Assembly: GCF_900258485.1 (NCBI RefSeq)
Contig: NZ_OGVE01000001.1
Coordinates: 301,321-365,320, forward strand
Source: Helcococcus massiliensis
GTDB taxonomy: Bacteria; Bacillota; Clostridia; Tissierellales; Peptoniphilaceae
Reading direction: 5' to 3'
Length of the DNA stretch: 64,000 nucleotides
The position numbers were made by a program, and so were the translations under genes. The notes beneath the pieces were generated by a model. That model worked only from the letters and a program-made list of their open reading frames with translations. It was not told the origin of the DNA and ran no database searches. This document shows, piece after piece, positions 1 through 8,037 of this stretch. Positions within the stretch are counted from its first letter, which is position 1. Every line of letters starts with the position of its first letter.

Positions 1-310
1 AGCATTATTTAGAGTTTCGTATGATGATGTAAGGGTAGTAGGTAAAAATGATGTAACACCCATTTGTAAAACACCCTTAGACATTATATTTAGAGTACCC
101 GGTTCTCCATCAGTAATGTCTACATTGTGATAACCATGCACATGAGTATCTACCAATCCTGGTGCTATATACTTATCTGAATAATCTATATATTCACCAT
201 CATATTTTTTTTCTATAGATACAATCTTCCCATCTTCTACAATTAAAAAAGCATTGTTGAATACTTCATTTTCCGCAAATATTTTTTTTGCCTTATAAGC
301 AGTTTTCATA
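1..310 (-). CDS. nagA: N-acetylglucosamine-6-phosphate deacetylase, N-terminal part (runs off the window)
   Basis: Only the first ~103 codons are in the window; the gene continues beyond base 1. It starts at an ATG preceded by an AAGGGG-type ribosome binding site. The translation has the short beta-sandwich start of the amidohydrolase superfamily. It then reads PGLVDTHVHGY with the metal-binding His-x-His at residues 56-58, and GVTSFLPTTLTSS at about 90-100, which is the NagA signature. NagA removes the acetyl group from GlcNAc-6-P in the cytoplasm, feeding amino-sugar catabolism and cell-wall recycling. Other amidohydrolases share the HxH motif, but the SFLPTTLT block favours NagA. Confidence 0.82.
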
Positions 311-370
311 TTTAAGCCCCTTTCTTATTACTGTATATAATTATACACCTAATATTAGTAATGTTAAAAA

Positions 371-1549
371 TTATTTTTCTAAAAACTTTTTATAGGTCTT
401 ATCTATTAATAAAGCACCAAGTGGAGCTGTATATAGAATTGATACAACCGCAACAGATAGGATTAAATCTCCTACATCTAAACCATAGGATAAAGCTACC
501 CCACCTATGGCAGCTTGCACAGTAGCCTTAGGTAAATATGCTAGCATAGAAAAAGTTTTTTCTTTTTTATTTAAATCTGAAGATATCATAGATATTAGTA
601 CTCCAATCATTCTAAAAATTAGTCCTATAGTAATAATAACTATAGCCAAGAGCCACATATTCTTAGCATAAGTAATATTTATACTTGCTCCAACAAGTGT
701 AAATAAAGAGATTTCAAATATAGACCAAAAATTATTATATTTTTCACTTATATCGTTTTTTAGACCTATATCCTTCATATTTATAGTCATCCCCATAGCC
801 ATAATAGCAATTAATGATGAATATTTGATAGGACTTAAAATTTGCATTTCTAAATAATAAAGAAGCATTGAAATAGCCAAAATAAAAATACTTTTTTCTA
901 AATTCTTTAATTTTATTATCTTTAATATTTTTGATATTGCTATGCCTGTTAAATAACCTATAAAAATACCTAAAATAATTGATACGGGTATATTTACAAA
1001 GGATAAATAAGCATTATTAGAAGTGCCTGTAAACAAAGATAAGATTGAAGTAAAAATTACTATAACATATATATCATCAACAGATGAAGCAGCAAGTATC
1101 ATTTGACCAATAGCTTTATTATTACCATATCCTTTTTCAATAATCTTTATCATCCTAGGTACCACAACTGCTGGTGATACTGCAGCCAAGACTGACCCAA
1201 GTAATGCAGCTTCTAATAGGCTTATTTTAAATATCAAATGGGCAAATATTGTTATCCCTAGTATTTCGATGCTAGCAGGTATAAAGGCCAATAAAATAGA
1301 CCTGATACCAGCCTTCCTTAAGTCATCTAAGTTTAAGGTTAGGCCAGCTCTGGTTAAAACGATTATAAGGGCAATGGTCCTTAATTCTGCTGACATATTT
1401 AATACTTTTTCATCAATTAAATTCAAAACATATGGCCCTATTATAATACCTGATAAAATCATGCCTATTAAACTTGGTAACTTAATTTTCTTAAATATAA
1501 AATTAGATATTATACCCAAAATAAATATCAAGGCTAAAGATAAATACAT
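371..1549 (-). CDS. Cation:proton antiporter (CPA/NhaP-KefB type), fluoride-riboswitch controlled
   Basis: Polytopic membrane protein of 392 residues, about 12 hydrophobic segments, with the Na+/H+ exchanger fold. An acidic pair in SSVDDIYVI (roughly residue 160) corresponds to the ion-binding Asp-Asp of CPA-type exchangers. A second candidate start lies four codons upstream, but its first codons are ATGGAGGAAATT, i.e. they contain the ribosome binding site of the inner ATG, so I start at 1549. The gene has its own promoter and a fluoride riboswitch plus terminator just upstream, so it should be switched on by fluoride. Antiporters are among the gene classes known to sit behind fluoride riboswitches. 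The transported ion (Na+, K+ or F-) cannot be told from sequence. Confidence 0.85.
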   Translation of the reverse strand: MYLSLALIFILGIISNFIFKKIKLPSLIGMILSGIIIGPYVLNLIDEKVLNMSAELRTIALIIVLTRAGLTLNLDDLRKAGIRSILLAFIPASIEILGITIFAHLIFKISLLEAALLGSVLAAVSPAVVVPRMIKIIEKGYGNNKAIGQMILAASSVDDIYVIVIFTSILSLFTGTSNNAYLSFVNIPVSIILGIFIGYLTGIAISKILKIIKLKNLEKSIFILAISMLLYYLEMQILSPIKYSSLIAIMAMGMTINMKDIGLKNDISEKYNNFWSIFEISLFTLVGASINITYAKNMWLLAIVIITIGLIFRMIGVLISMISSDLNKKEKTFSMLAYLPKATVQAAIGGVALSYGLDVGDLILSVAVVSILYTAPLGALLIDKTYKKFLEK

Positions 1550-1561
1550 AATTTCCTCCAT

Positions 1562-1603
1562 AAAAAAAGCTGAAGATTCTACGGCAACGTAGAAGTCATC
1601 AGC
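1562..1603 (-). terminator. Riboswitch-controlled intrinsic terminator
   Basis: On the minus strand GCTGA…CTTCTACG pairs with CGTAGAA…TCAGC and is followed by seven T residues (1562-1568), ending just before the ribosome binding site of the antiporter gene. The 5' arm reuses the conserved GCUGAUGACUUCUAC of the fluoride aptamer, so terminator and ligand-bound aptamer exclude each other. The expected logic is: fluoride bound, terminator broken, gene on. Confidence 0.82.
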
Positions 1604-1646
1604 ACAAGTGCGGTTTAGTATAAACTAGGGAGACATTCATTCCCTT
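1587..1646 (-). ncRNA. Fluoride riboswitch (crcB motif) aptamer
   Basis: The minus-strand RNA reads AGGGA-AUGAAUGUC-UCCCU (P1 stem and loop), then AAACC, a GCAC-UU-GUGC hairpin and GCUGAUGACUUCUAC. This is the order and conserved sequence of the crcB/fluoride motif (P1, AAACYG, hairpin, CUGAUGRCYUCUAC). The pseudoknot is supported: GAA(U)GUC in the P1 loop is complementary to GACUUC in the 3' segment, with one bulged U. The aptamer starts within a few bases of the predicted transcription start and its 3' part overlaps the terminator stem. Confidence 0.88.
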
Positions 1647-1655
1647 ATATAAGTA

Positions 1656-1684
1656 AATATAACAAAATAATATATTAATATCAA
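1656..1684 (-). promoter_or_regulatory. Promoter of the fluoride riboswitch/antiporter unit
   Basis: TTGATA (1679-1684) and TATATT (1656-1661) are separated by exactly 17 bases on the minus strand. The -35 element overlaps the stop codon of the upstream kinase gene. The expected start of transcription is just upstream of the aptamer P1 stem. Confidence 0.6.
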
Positions 1685-2178
1685 TCATTTGTTATATCAT
1701 GGATTATCATATTTACAATTTCCTCTTTACTTAGTTCTTTTGTAATAATTTTTTCAGAAATAAAGCCTAAAAAATCTCTATCTTGCCACCATCTTTTCAT
1801 CTCTTCTTTGCCGAATTCTTTGACCTTCCACCTAGTCTCGTGTCTTTTCAAGGTCTCTTCAAAAGGAAGATCAAAATAGTAAGCATATATTTCATCTCCA
1901 TAAAGATCTCTGGCATATTTTAATAACTTCTCATATTGGTGTTTTTTAAATATTCCATCCATAATTGTAATTGGGTTGTTTTCATGGCCGTAGCTAAGTA
2001 TATGCATAGCTAAGGCTTGGGTATATTCATCCCCACCTTCTAAAGCGTAAACCATATCTCTTGATACATTATCTTGTGATATCATCAGAGTATTTATTCC
2101 AAAATGTCTTTGTAAGGCCCTGGCAACTGTAGACTTGCCAGATCCAGAATTCCCTCTTAATATAATTAATTTATTCAT
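1681..2178 (-). CDS. Zeta-toxin/AAA_33-like P-loop kinase
   Basis: A 165-residue soluble protein beginning MNKLIILRGNSGSGKST, a Walker A motif at residues 9-16. It continues with ISQDNVSRDMVYALEGG and a basic R-rich lid region (TLKRHETRW). This is the pattern of small zeta-toxin-like kinases (P-loop, ligand Asp, lid arginines) widespread in Firmicutes as solitary genes. There is no antitoxin-like neighbour, so a housekeeping or nucleoside/sugar kinase role is more likely than a toxin; the substrate is unknown. Start chosen by the AGGTGG site. Confidence 0.7.
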   Translation of the reverse strand: MNKLIILRGNSGSGKSTVARALQRHFGINTLMISQDNVSRDMVYALEGGDEYTQALAMHILSYGHENNPITIMDGIFKKHQYEKLLKYARDLYGDEIYAYYFDLPFEETLKRHETRWKVKEFGKEEMKRWWQDRDFLGFISEKIITKELSKEEIVNMIIHDITND

Positions 2179-2196
2179 ATTACCACCTTACTATAC

Positions 2197-2227
2197 AAAA
2201 AAAACCTTAATCTTAAGAATTAAAGTT
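2197..2227 (-). terminator. Intrinsic terminator after ptsH
   Basis: AACTTTAAT…ATTAAGGTT hairpin (one mismatch) followed by a run of T on the minus strand, 37 bases past the HPr stop codon. Confidence 0.6.
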
Positions 2228-2263
2228 TTTATTGTTTATACATACTTGTACATAAATACCTAC

Positions 2264-2518
2264 TTATAGCTTTTCTAAAAGATTTACTAAAGCATCTACT
2301 GCTTCTTCTGCATCTTCTCCTTCAGCCTTTATAGTTATAAGATCATCTTTTCTACCACTCATAGATAAAATTGACATAATAGATTTACCATTATATTGTT
2401 TATCATCTTTCCATACCTCTATATGGGAAGAATACTTAATTGCTTCTTGGATAAAAAGAGAAGCTGGTCTAGCATGCAAACCTATTTCGTTATTTATTCT
2501 AACTTGTTTTTCTACCAT
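2264..2518 (-). CDS. ptsH: Phosphocarrier protein HPr
   Basis: 84 residues with the HPr phosphorylation site IGLHARPAS (His15) and the regulatory site GKSIMSILSM (Ser46). The protein relays phosphate from enzyme I to sugar-specific EIIA/EIIB components in the cytoplasm. Having both His15 and Ser46 makes it a true HPr rather than Crh, able to serve HPr kinase/CcpA catabolite repression. It stands alone, with no ptsI next to it, has its own extended -10 promoter and a strong GGAGGGAG ribosome binding site. Confidence 0.93.
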   Translation of the reverse strand: MVEKQVRINNEIGLHARPASLFIQEAIKYSSHIEVWKDDKQYNGKSIMSILSMSGRKDDLITIKAEGEDAEEAVDALVNLLEKL

Positions 2519-2552
2519 TGCTCCCTCCTACTAGATACCATATATGTATATG

Positions 2553-2558
2553 ATTATA
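2553..2558 (-). promoter_or_regulatory. Extended -10 promoter of ptsH
   Basis: TGCTATAAT on the minus strand (TG-N-TATAAT), about 35 bases before the HPr start. No good -35 hexamer is visible, which fits extended -10 promoters. Confidence 0.5.
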
Positions 2559-2615
2559 GCACATTTTTTTTGTATTTACTATAAAATGATAAAGTTTTCA
2601 TTATTTACTAAATAC

Positions 2616-2655
2616 AAAAAAATACCAGGGACTTATTTTAAAAGTCCTTGGTATT
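2616..2655 (-). terminator. Intrinsic terminator overlapping the GNAT gene end
   Basis: Arms 2621-2634 and 2642-2655 (14 bp with one G-T pair), followed on the minus strand by a T-run. The 5' arm includes the last codons of the acetyltransferase gene. Confidence 0.8.
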
Positions 2656-2905
2656 CTTCATGTTTTTCAAAATATTTTACAGTGTAAGGGCACACTGGAA
2701 CTATTTTAAGATTTTCTTTTTCAGCATAGGCTATAACTTCTTTTGTAAGTTTACCTGCTATCCCCTGTCCTCTTAAGCTACCATCAACAAAAGTAGACAC
2801 AACTCTTAAGTCACCATCTTCATCTCTTTCGATTTTTATATAAGCTGTTGGATTATCTACATCTCCCATGTAAAATAAATCATCTTTTAACTTAATATCT
2901 TCCAT
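2633..2905 (-). CDS. Small GNAT-like N-acetyltransferase (Acetyltransf_CG family)
   Basis: A 90-residue single-domain protein. It has a strand with DLRVVSTFVDGSLRGQGIAGKLTKEVIAYAE, in which RGQGIAGKL is the acetyl-CoA pyrophosphate loop, and VPVCPYTVKYFEKHEEY near the end, diagnostic of the short YjdJ/Acetyltransf_CG (PF14542) group. Members are about 90-100 residues; their substrates are mostly unknown. Good AGGAGGT site before the ATG. It lies 9 bases downstream of the bofA-like gene, probably cotranscribed. Confidence 0.8.
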   Translation of the reverse strand: MEDIKLKDDLFYMGDVDNPTAYIKIERDEDGDLRVVSTFVDGSLRGQGIAGKLTKEVIAYAEKENLKIVPVCPYTVKYFEKHEEYQGLLK

Positions 2906-2914
2906 TCTTACCTC

Positions 2915-3157
2915 CTAATTTAAAATTAGTAATAAAACTATACCAGGAACTCCTAGTAAACCTGCAACGATAGCATTTAAAGCATTTATTTCTATATTTA
3001 ATCCCAAGATTGAACCTAAGGCATTAAAAATAACTAAAAGTACTAAACCAATTGCGCCATTCCATAATAATTTTATTATAACTGACATTGACACTCTTAG
3101 TATTTTTAATACTATATATAAAAATAATATGGCTATTATACCTAATACTATTGACAT
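2915..3157 (-). CDS. BofA-family membrane protein
   Basis: An 80-residue protein with two or three hydrophobic segments and the small-residue-rich NAIVAGLLGVPGIVLLLIL end typical of the pro-sigma-K processing inhibitor BofA family. In Bacillus, BofA holds the SpoIVFB protease inactive during sporulation. Members also occur in clostridia and cocci that do not sporulate, where the role is unknown. No sporulation gene is seen in this window. Divergent from the large membrane protein gene upstream. Confidence 0.72.
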   Translation of the reverse strand: MSIVLGIIAILFLYIVLKILRVSMSVIIKLLWNGAIGLVLLVIFNALGSILGLNIEINALNAIVAGLLGVPGIVLLLILN

Positions 3158-3264
3158 ATATCCTCCATTTCATAATTTATGAATAATACCTCTATTAATA
3201 TAATTTTACCATGATATAATAAAATTGTTAATATTGATAAAAATATTAACAGAAAGGAATTTAT

Positions 3265-4977
3265 ATGTGGAATTTTAACTTCGATTGGAATAATGATGAA
3301 AACAATGAAGGAAAAGAGGATAATACTTTTAATATAAAAGATATTTTTAATAAGACTGATAAAAATATGAAAAGTAAGTTTAGGCAAAAACAAAGAAAAA
3401 CAGCCTTAACCATAGCTTTTCTATATGCACTTATAAGCTATTATATTCTATTACCTTCACTTAATATACATTCAAGGGACGCTTGGATTTATGTAGGAAC
3501 TATACTAGCAATTCTAGTTTTTGTAGGAGGAAAGTCTTTAAGACCTTATAAAGCTATCAGGTATACTTTTGCTTTTATGCTTGTAGCCTTTGGTATCTTA
3601 AACTTATTTGGTTCAAAGATAATACAATCTAAAAACTATGCTAAACTTATAAATCCTATTTCTTCTAATTTTAAGGAAGACATAGAAGAACTTCCTATAG
3701 ATAAAATACCAACCCTAGATAGAGACTCCTCTATTAAGTTAGGAGCTAGAAAAATGGGTGAGCTTTTAGATTTAGTATCTCAATTTGATATAGATGACAC
3801 AACCTATACTCAAATTAACTATAAGGATGCTCCTTACAGGGTTACTCCTTTGAAATATAATAGTTTTATTAAATACATTACAAATATGAGAGAGGGTCTA
3901 CCAGGCTACCTAAAAATAGACATAGTTGATGGTGATGCTGATCTTGTTAAATTAGAAAATAAAATAAAATATTCAAAAGAAGACTACTTCTTTAGGGATA
4001 TCTATAGGTATACTAGATTGAGATATCCATTTGAAATACTTGGACAAGCTTCATTTGAAATTGATGAAGAAGGAACACCATATTGGATAATATCTACTTA
4101 TAAAACTAAAGTAGGATTTTTCGATGGTTTAGATGTAAATGGAGCAATTTTAGTTAATGCAGTAAATGGTGACCACCAAAAATATAGTTTAGAAGAAATC
4201 CCTACTTGGGTTGATAGGGTTCATTCGGCAGAAAATATTATAGACCAATTAGATTGGAACGGTAAATACCAAGGCGGATATTTAAACTCCATCTTCACTC
4301 AAAAAAATGTGCTAAGAACAACTGAAGGTTATAACTATTTAGCCTTAGACGATGATGTTTACCTATACACAGGCTACACATCTGTTGCAGCAGACGAATC
4401 AAACGTTGGATTTGTTTTAGTAAATATGAGAACTAAGGATGCCAAATTCTATCCTGTATCCTCCGCAAAAGAATATTCTGCAATGGAATCAGCAGAAGGT
4501 GCAGTTCAAGAGAAAGAATATAAAGCAACCTTCCCACTATTATTAAATATAGATGGAAAACCAACATATTTCTTATCACTTAAGGATAATGCTGGACTTA
4601 TTAAACAATATGCCTTTATAGATGCTCAAAACTATCAAAATGTTTCAACTGGCGCATCTGTTACCCAGGCACTTACAAACCATAGACAAGCAAATCCTAT
4701 GCGTACAGGTGATAATCCAACAGAAAATATTGAATATTTAGACGGTGAAGGCACAATCATAGATATTAGAGAAGCTGTTGTAGACGGCAATACTTATTAT
4801 TACATTTTAATGGATAATACAAATAAAGTATTAAATGAAGAAAATCCAAATGAGATTTATGTAGCGTCTATTAAAGTTTCAAATAAGCTACCATTCTTGA
4901 AAAACGAAAAGATTAAATTTAAATATTATAAGAATGGAAATATAAATGAAATTGTAAGTCTTGAAGATAATGAATAA
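3265..4977 (+). CDS. Large membrane-anchored protein of unknown function
   Basis: 570 residues, not recognised as a named family. A charged N-terminal segment of ~48 residues (N/D/K-rich, MWNFNFDWNNDENNEG) precedes three hydrophobic segments (about 49-70, 77-92 and 98-116). A ~450-residue soluble C-terminal domain follows, most likely extracellular. That domain holds no repeats, Cys pairs or sorting motif; it contains YWIISTYKTKVGFFDGLDVNGAILVNAVNGD and other beta-rich segments. The ATG follows an AGAAAGGA site. The gene is monocistronic: divergent promoter on one side, strong terminator on the other. A constitutive envelope role is a guess only. Confidence 0.8.
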   Translation: MWNFNFDWNNDENNEGKEDNTFNIKDIFNKTDKNMKSKFRQKQRKTALTIAFLYALISYYILLPSLNIHSRDAWIYVGTILAILVFVGGKSLRPYKAIRYTFAFMLVAFGILNLFGSKIIQSKNYAKLINPISSNFKEDIEELPIDKIPTLDRDSSIKLGARKMGELLDLVSQFDIDDTTYTQINYKDAPYRVTPLKYNSFIKYITNMREGLPGYLKIDIVDGDADLVKLENKIKYSKEDYFFRDIYRYTRLRYPFEILGQASFEIDEEGTPYWIISTYKTKVGFFDGLDVNGAILVNAVNGDHQKYSLEEIPTWVDRVHSAENIIDQLDWNGKYQGGYLNSIFTQKNVLRTTEGYNYLALDDDVYLYTGYTSVAADESNVGFVLVNMRTKDAKFYPVSSAKEYSAMESAEGAVQEKEYKATFPLLLNIDGKPTYFLSLKDNAGLIKQYAFIDAQNYQNVSTGASVTQALTNHRQANPMRTGDNPTENIEYLDGEGTIIDIREAVVDGNTYYYILMDNTNKVLNEENPNEIYVASIKVSNKLPFLKNEKIKFKYYKNGNINEIVSLEDNE

Positions 4978-4981
4978 AACT

Positions 4982-5012
4982 AATGGTGCAGACAATTGTC
5001 TGCACCATTTTT
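4982..5012. terminator. Bidirectional terminator
   Basis: Perfect 28-base palindrome (4982-5009, AATGGTGCAGACAA and its complement) followed by TTTTT on the plus strand; it sits between two converging genes and should stop transcription from both. Confidence 0.88.
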
Positions 5013-5016
5013 ATAC

Positions 5017-5919
5017 TTATTTTTTTGGAACATATACTTTAATTTTATCTGATACAACCTCTACTTCAATTGGTAAATCTGGTCCTTGGTCACCATCAAT
5101 ATCAATATGAACTTGGTCATCATTTAGATTTTTAATAGTCAGTTTTTTTCCTCTCATAAATTCAACTATATCAGAATTTTTAACATCTCCAAAAAAGGCT
5201 TCAATTCCAACCCTAGCCTTAGTCCATAAGGACTTATCTTTTAATATAAAAAGATTCATCATGCCATCATCACATGAGGCATCCAAGTTAGAAACTTTTA
5301 TCGGTCCTAGTTTTTCTGACATAGTTACAACTAAATGATCAACATTACCTTCATATTTTTTCCCGTCTAATTCAACGCTAAGATTATATTGCTTATCATT
5401 TCCTATATTTTTAAATATATTACTTACATAGGCAAAAAAGCCAAATTTTTCTTTATCTTCATTACTTACTTCATGTACTGATTCAGAAATATTTCCTATA
5501 CTTAATAAAAAGGAAAAAGCTTTTCCATTTACCAGACCAATGTCTATCTTTTTAGGATTTTCATAATCTAATTGGTCAATTACCTTATTTTGATTTTGGC
5601 TATATCCTAGAGCTTGAGATAAGATATTTCCTGTTCCAGCAGGATATATCAATAAAGCTGGCGGGTTATCAAATTCAATTAAGCCTTGTAATATCTCAGC
5701 AATAGTGCCATCACCTCCCACTGAGCAAATAGAAGTAAATCCTTCTTCTACCGCATATTTAACCAAGTCAGTGGCATGCCCTTTTCTTTCAGTATATTTT
5801 ACATCTACATATTTAAAATATTCAGATAATTTAGTCCTTAAATAATCTTCCTTTTCCTTACTTTCAGATCTACCTGATTCAGGATTAGCAATCACTAAAA
5901 TACTATCTAATTTATCCAT
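5017..5919 (-). CDS. Diacylglycerol kinase-family lipid kinase (DagK/YegS type)
   Basis: 300 residues, the usual size. Residues 7-18 (ILVIANPESGRS) and SVGGDGTIAEILQGL with GGDGT at 68-72 are the nucleotide-binding motifs of the DAGK catalytic domain. YPAGTGNILSQAL at about 97-108 and the C-terminal IDIDGDQGPDLPIEV block complete the family pattern. In Gram-positive bacteria DgkB/DagK rephosphorylates diacylglycerol produced by lipoteichoic acid synthesis at the membrane. Other YegS/sphingosine-kinase-like substrates remain possible. Just downstream of the DUF1846 gene, so probably one transcript. Confidence 0.87.
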   Translation of the reverse strand: MDKLDSILVIANPESGRSESKEKEDYLRTKLSEYFKYVDVKYTERKGHATDLVKYAVEEGFTSICSVGGDGTIAEILQGLIEFDNPPALLIYPAGTGNILSQALGYSQNQNKVIDQLDYENPKKIDIGLVNGKAFSFLLSIGNISESVHEVSNEDKEKFGFFAYVSNIFKNIGNDKQYNLSVELDGKKYEGNVDHLVVTMSEKLGPIKVSNLDASCDDGMMNLFILKDKSLWTKARVGIEAFFGDVKNSDIVEFMRGKKLTIKNLNDDQVHIDIDGDQGPDLPIEVEVVSDKIKVYVPKK

Positions 5920-5927
5920 ACATACTC

Positions 5928-7415
5928 CTAGTAATTTTTAAATAAGCCCTTTGTCCTGAATTTTGGAGACTGGGTAAAACTTATTCCTAAATTTCTTAAT
6001 ATTTCTTTATCATTTGCTTCCTGCATAACTGTGGAATGCCCTTCTAATCCCTTTAATTTATCTAGTTGAGTTAAGGCTTGGTGGGATAAAGGATTTGTTG
6101 TAGCTGACATAGCAAGAGCTATCATCACCTCATCCAAGTGTAAGATAGACTTATCTTCAGATTGTAGGCTATCTTTCAACTCAAGTATAGGTTCCAAAAT
6201 ATTTGGTGATATAAGTGGTATATCATCATTAATATTGGCATAGATTTTTAGGGCATTTAGTATACATGCAGATGGAGCATTAAGAAGTTTTGTCTGTCTA
6301 CCTGTAACTATTTGTCCATCTTCTAGTTGCAAAGCAAAGGCTGGTGATTGACTATCTTTAGCCTTTTTTCTTGACCTGCTTACTACCTTACGAATAGAGC
6401 TAGAAATTTTTAATTGCTTCATTAAAAGCTCTATTTTATCTAACTCACTCCTACTTGCTTTTCCAGTTTTTATATCGCATAAGCTATCAAAATACCTTCT
6501 AATGATTTCTTGTTTTGAAGCCTCTTCTACAGCCTTATTATCTTCAATACAAAATCCTACCATATTTACACCCATGTCTGTAGGTGATTTATATGGTGAA
6601 TAGCCCATGATTTCTGTTAAAATAGTTTCTAAAATTGGATAAGCTTCAACATCACGATTATAATTTGTTGCCATTTGTCCATAGGCCTCTAAATGATATG
6701 GATCAATCATATTTACATCATTTAGATTTGCTGTCGCTGCCTCATAAGCTAGGTTTACCGGGTGTCTAAGATTTAAATTCCAAACTGGGAAGGTTTCAAA
6801 TTTAGCATAACCTGCCTTTATTCCCCTTTTATTTTCATGGTACATTTGAGATAAGCAAACTAAAAGCTTACCTGATCCTGGTCCAGGACCTGTAACTACA
6901 ACTAAGGGTTTTTTTGTTTTTACATACTCATTTTTTCCAAAGCCTTCGTCACTAACTATTTTCTCAACATTGTGAGGGTAACCAAAGATTGTATAAGATA
7001 AGTAGGTCTTGATTCCCATAGAATTTAGATAATCTTTAAATTTTATGGCATCAGGCTGGTTTTCAAATTGATTTATCATAACTCCAGCTATATCGAATCC
7101 TACATGCATAAACGAATCTATAAGTCTAAGAGTCTCCCCATCATAGCCTATACCTAAATCCCCTCTTATTTGATTATTTTCAATATCGTGGGCATTTACA
7201 ACAATGATGACCTCTGCCTTATCTTTAAGCTTTAGAAGCATCTTTAATTTTGCATCTTCTTCAAAACCAGGCAATACTCTTGCAGCATGACCATCATCAA
7301 ATAATTTACCACCAAATTCTAGGTACAGTTTATTATCAAACTTATTTATTCTTTCTAAAATATGTTCTGATTGTAATTTTATGTATTTATCATTGTTAAA
7401 AGCTTTTGTTTTCAT
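5928..7415 (-). CDS. DUF1846 (UPF0371) protein
   Basis: 495 residues, the full length of this widely conserved Firmicutes family. Recognisable blocks are LYLEFGGKLFDDGHAARVLPGF near the N-terminus, VVTGPGPGSGKL (a P-loop-like glycine turn near residue 175), and METFPVWNL-like KFETFPVWNLNLRHPVNLAYEAATANL. Structures of the family show a Rossmann-like fold, but the function has not been settled. The upstream GAGGGAAT site fits the ATG; a gene for lipid kinase follows 8 bases later. Confidence 0.88.
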   Translation of the reverse strand: MKTKAFNNDKYIKLQSEHILERINKFDNKLYLEFGGKLFDDGHAARVLPGFEEDAKLKMLLKLKDKAEVIIVVNAHDIENNQIRGDLGIGYDGETLRLIDSFMHVGFDIAGVMINQFENQPDAIKFKDYLNSMGIKTYLSYTIFGYPHNVEKIVSDEGFGKNEYVKTKKPLVVVTGPGPGSGKLLVCLSQMYHENKRGIKAGYAKFETFPVWNLNLRHPVNLAYEAATANLNDVNMIDPYHLEAYGQMATNYNRDVEAYPILETILTEIMGYSPYKSPTDMGVNMVGFCIEDNKAVEEASKQEIIRRYFDSLCDIKTGKASRSELDKIELLMKQLKISSSIRKVVSRSRKKAKDSQSPAFALQLEDGQIVTGRQTKLLNAPSACILNALKIYANINDDIPLISPNILEPILELKDSLQSEDKSILHLDEVMIALAMSATTNPLSHQALTQLDKLKGLEGHSTVMQEANDKEILRNLGISFTQSPKFRTKGLFKNY

Positions 7416-7510
7416 ATATTCCCTCTTTTTATATATACCAAATTATACCATATTTACCTGTATTATACAGTCAAAATAATATATAATAATATAAAAGAAT
7501 AGGAGGAAAT

Positions 7511-7984
7511 ATGCACACACCATATGTAAAAGTATTAGTTCCTAAAAAGAAAAGAATAGCGCTTGTAGCTCATGATGACACCAAGACTGAATTATTTGCT
7601 TGGATGTATGATAAAATTGATATCTTAAAAAAACATAGCTTATGTGGAACAGGTACTACTTCTACTATTATTAGAGAAAATTTTGACTTGGAAATTAAAT
7701 CTTATTTCAGTGGTCCCTTAGGCGGAGACCAACAAATTGGAGCTGCTATAGCCAATGGAGAAATTGACATTTTAATATTCTTTTGGGATCCCATGTCGGC
7801 CCAACCACATGATCCTGATGTTAAAGCTTTGTTAAGGACAGCAGTCCTTTACGATGTACCAACAGCCCAATCTCCAACCGGTGCTGATTTCATCTTCAAC
7901 TCTGAACTTTTTGACCAAGAATATTATAAGTATATTCCAAACACAGCAGTAAATGTAGAAGAAAGAGTAGACCAATTATCTTAA
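7511..7984 (+). CDS. mgsA: Methylglyoxal synthase
   Basis: 157 residues. Converts dihydroxyacetone phosphate to methylglyoxal and phosphate in the cytoplasm, a bypass of lower glycolysis under phosphate limitation. Diagnostic segments are IALVAHDDTK (His21), CGTGTTSTII (phosphate binding), GPLGGDQQIG with the catalytic Asp73, and FFWDPMSAQPHDPDVKALLR. The AGGAGGAAAT site sets the start. Single gene, divergent from DUF1846, ended by a strong terminator. Confidence 0.96.
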   Translation: MHTPYVKVLVPKKKRIALVAHDDTKTELFAWMYDKIDILKKHSLCGTGTTSTIIRENFDLEIKSYFSGPLGGDQQIGAAIANGEIDILIFFWDPMSAQPHDPDVKALLRTAVLYDVPTAQSPTGADFIFNSELFDQEYYKYIPNTAVNVEERVDQLS

Positions 7985-7993
7985 AATAGAAGA

Positions 7994-8036
7994 AAAGATC
8001 TTTGCTAATAGATTAATATTAACAAAGATCTTTTTT
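7994..8036. terminator. Bidirectional terminator between mgsA and the histidine kinase
   Basis: AAAGATCTTTG (7994-8004) pairs with CAAAGATCTTT (8023-8033), followed by a T-run on the plus strand and A-rich sequence on the other side. Confidence 0.8.
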
Positions 8037-8037
8037 A

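Noticed and set aside
1269..1592. Plus-strand open frame over the antiporter start and riboswitch
   Set aside because: It is antisense to a well-supported gene and RNA, with no ribosome binding site or recognisable protein.
1681..2178. Toxin-antitoxin module around the zeta-like kinase
   Set aside because: No small antitoxin gene is next to it, and single-gene homologues are common; a kinase with another role is likelier.
3148..3393. Minus-strand open frame at the start of the large membrane protein gene
   Set aside because: Hydrophobic antisense shadow of a real gene; it overlaps the start of both neighbouring genes.
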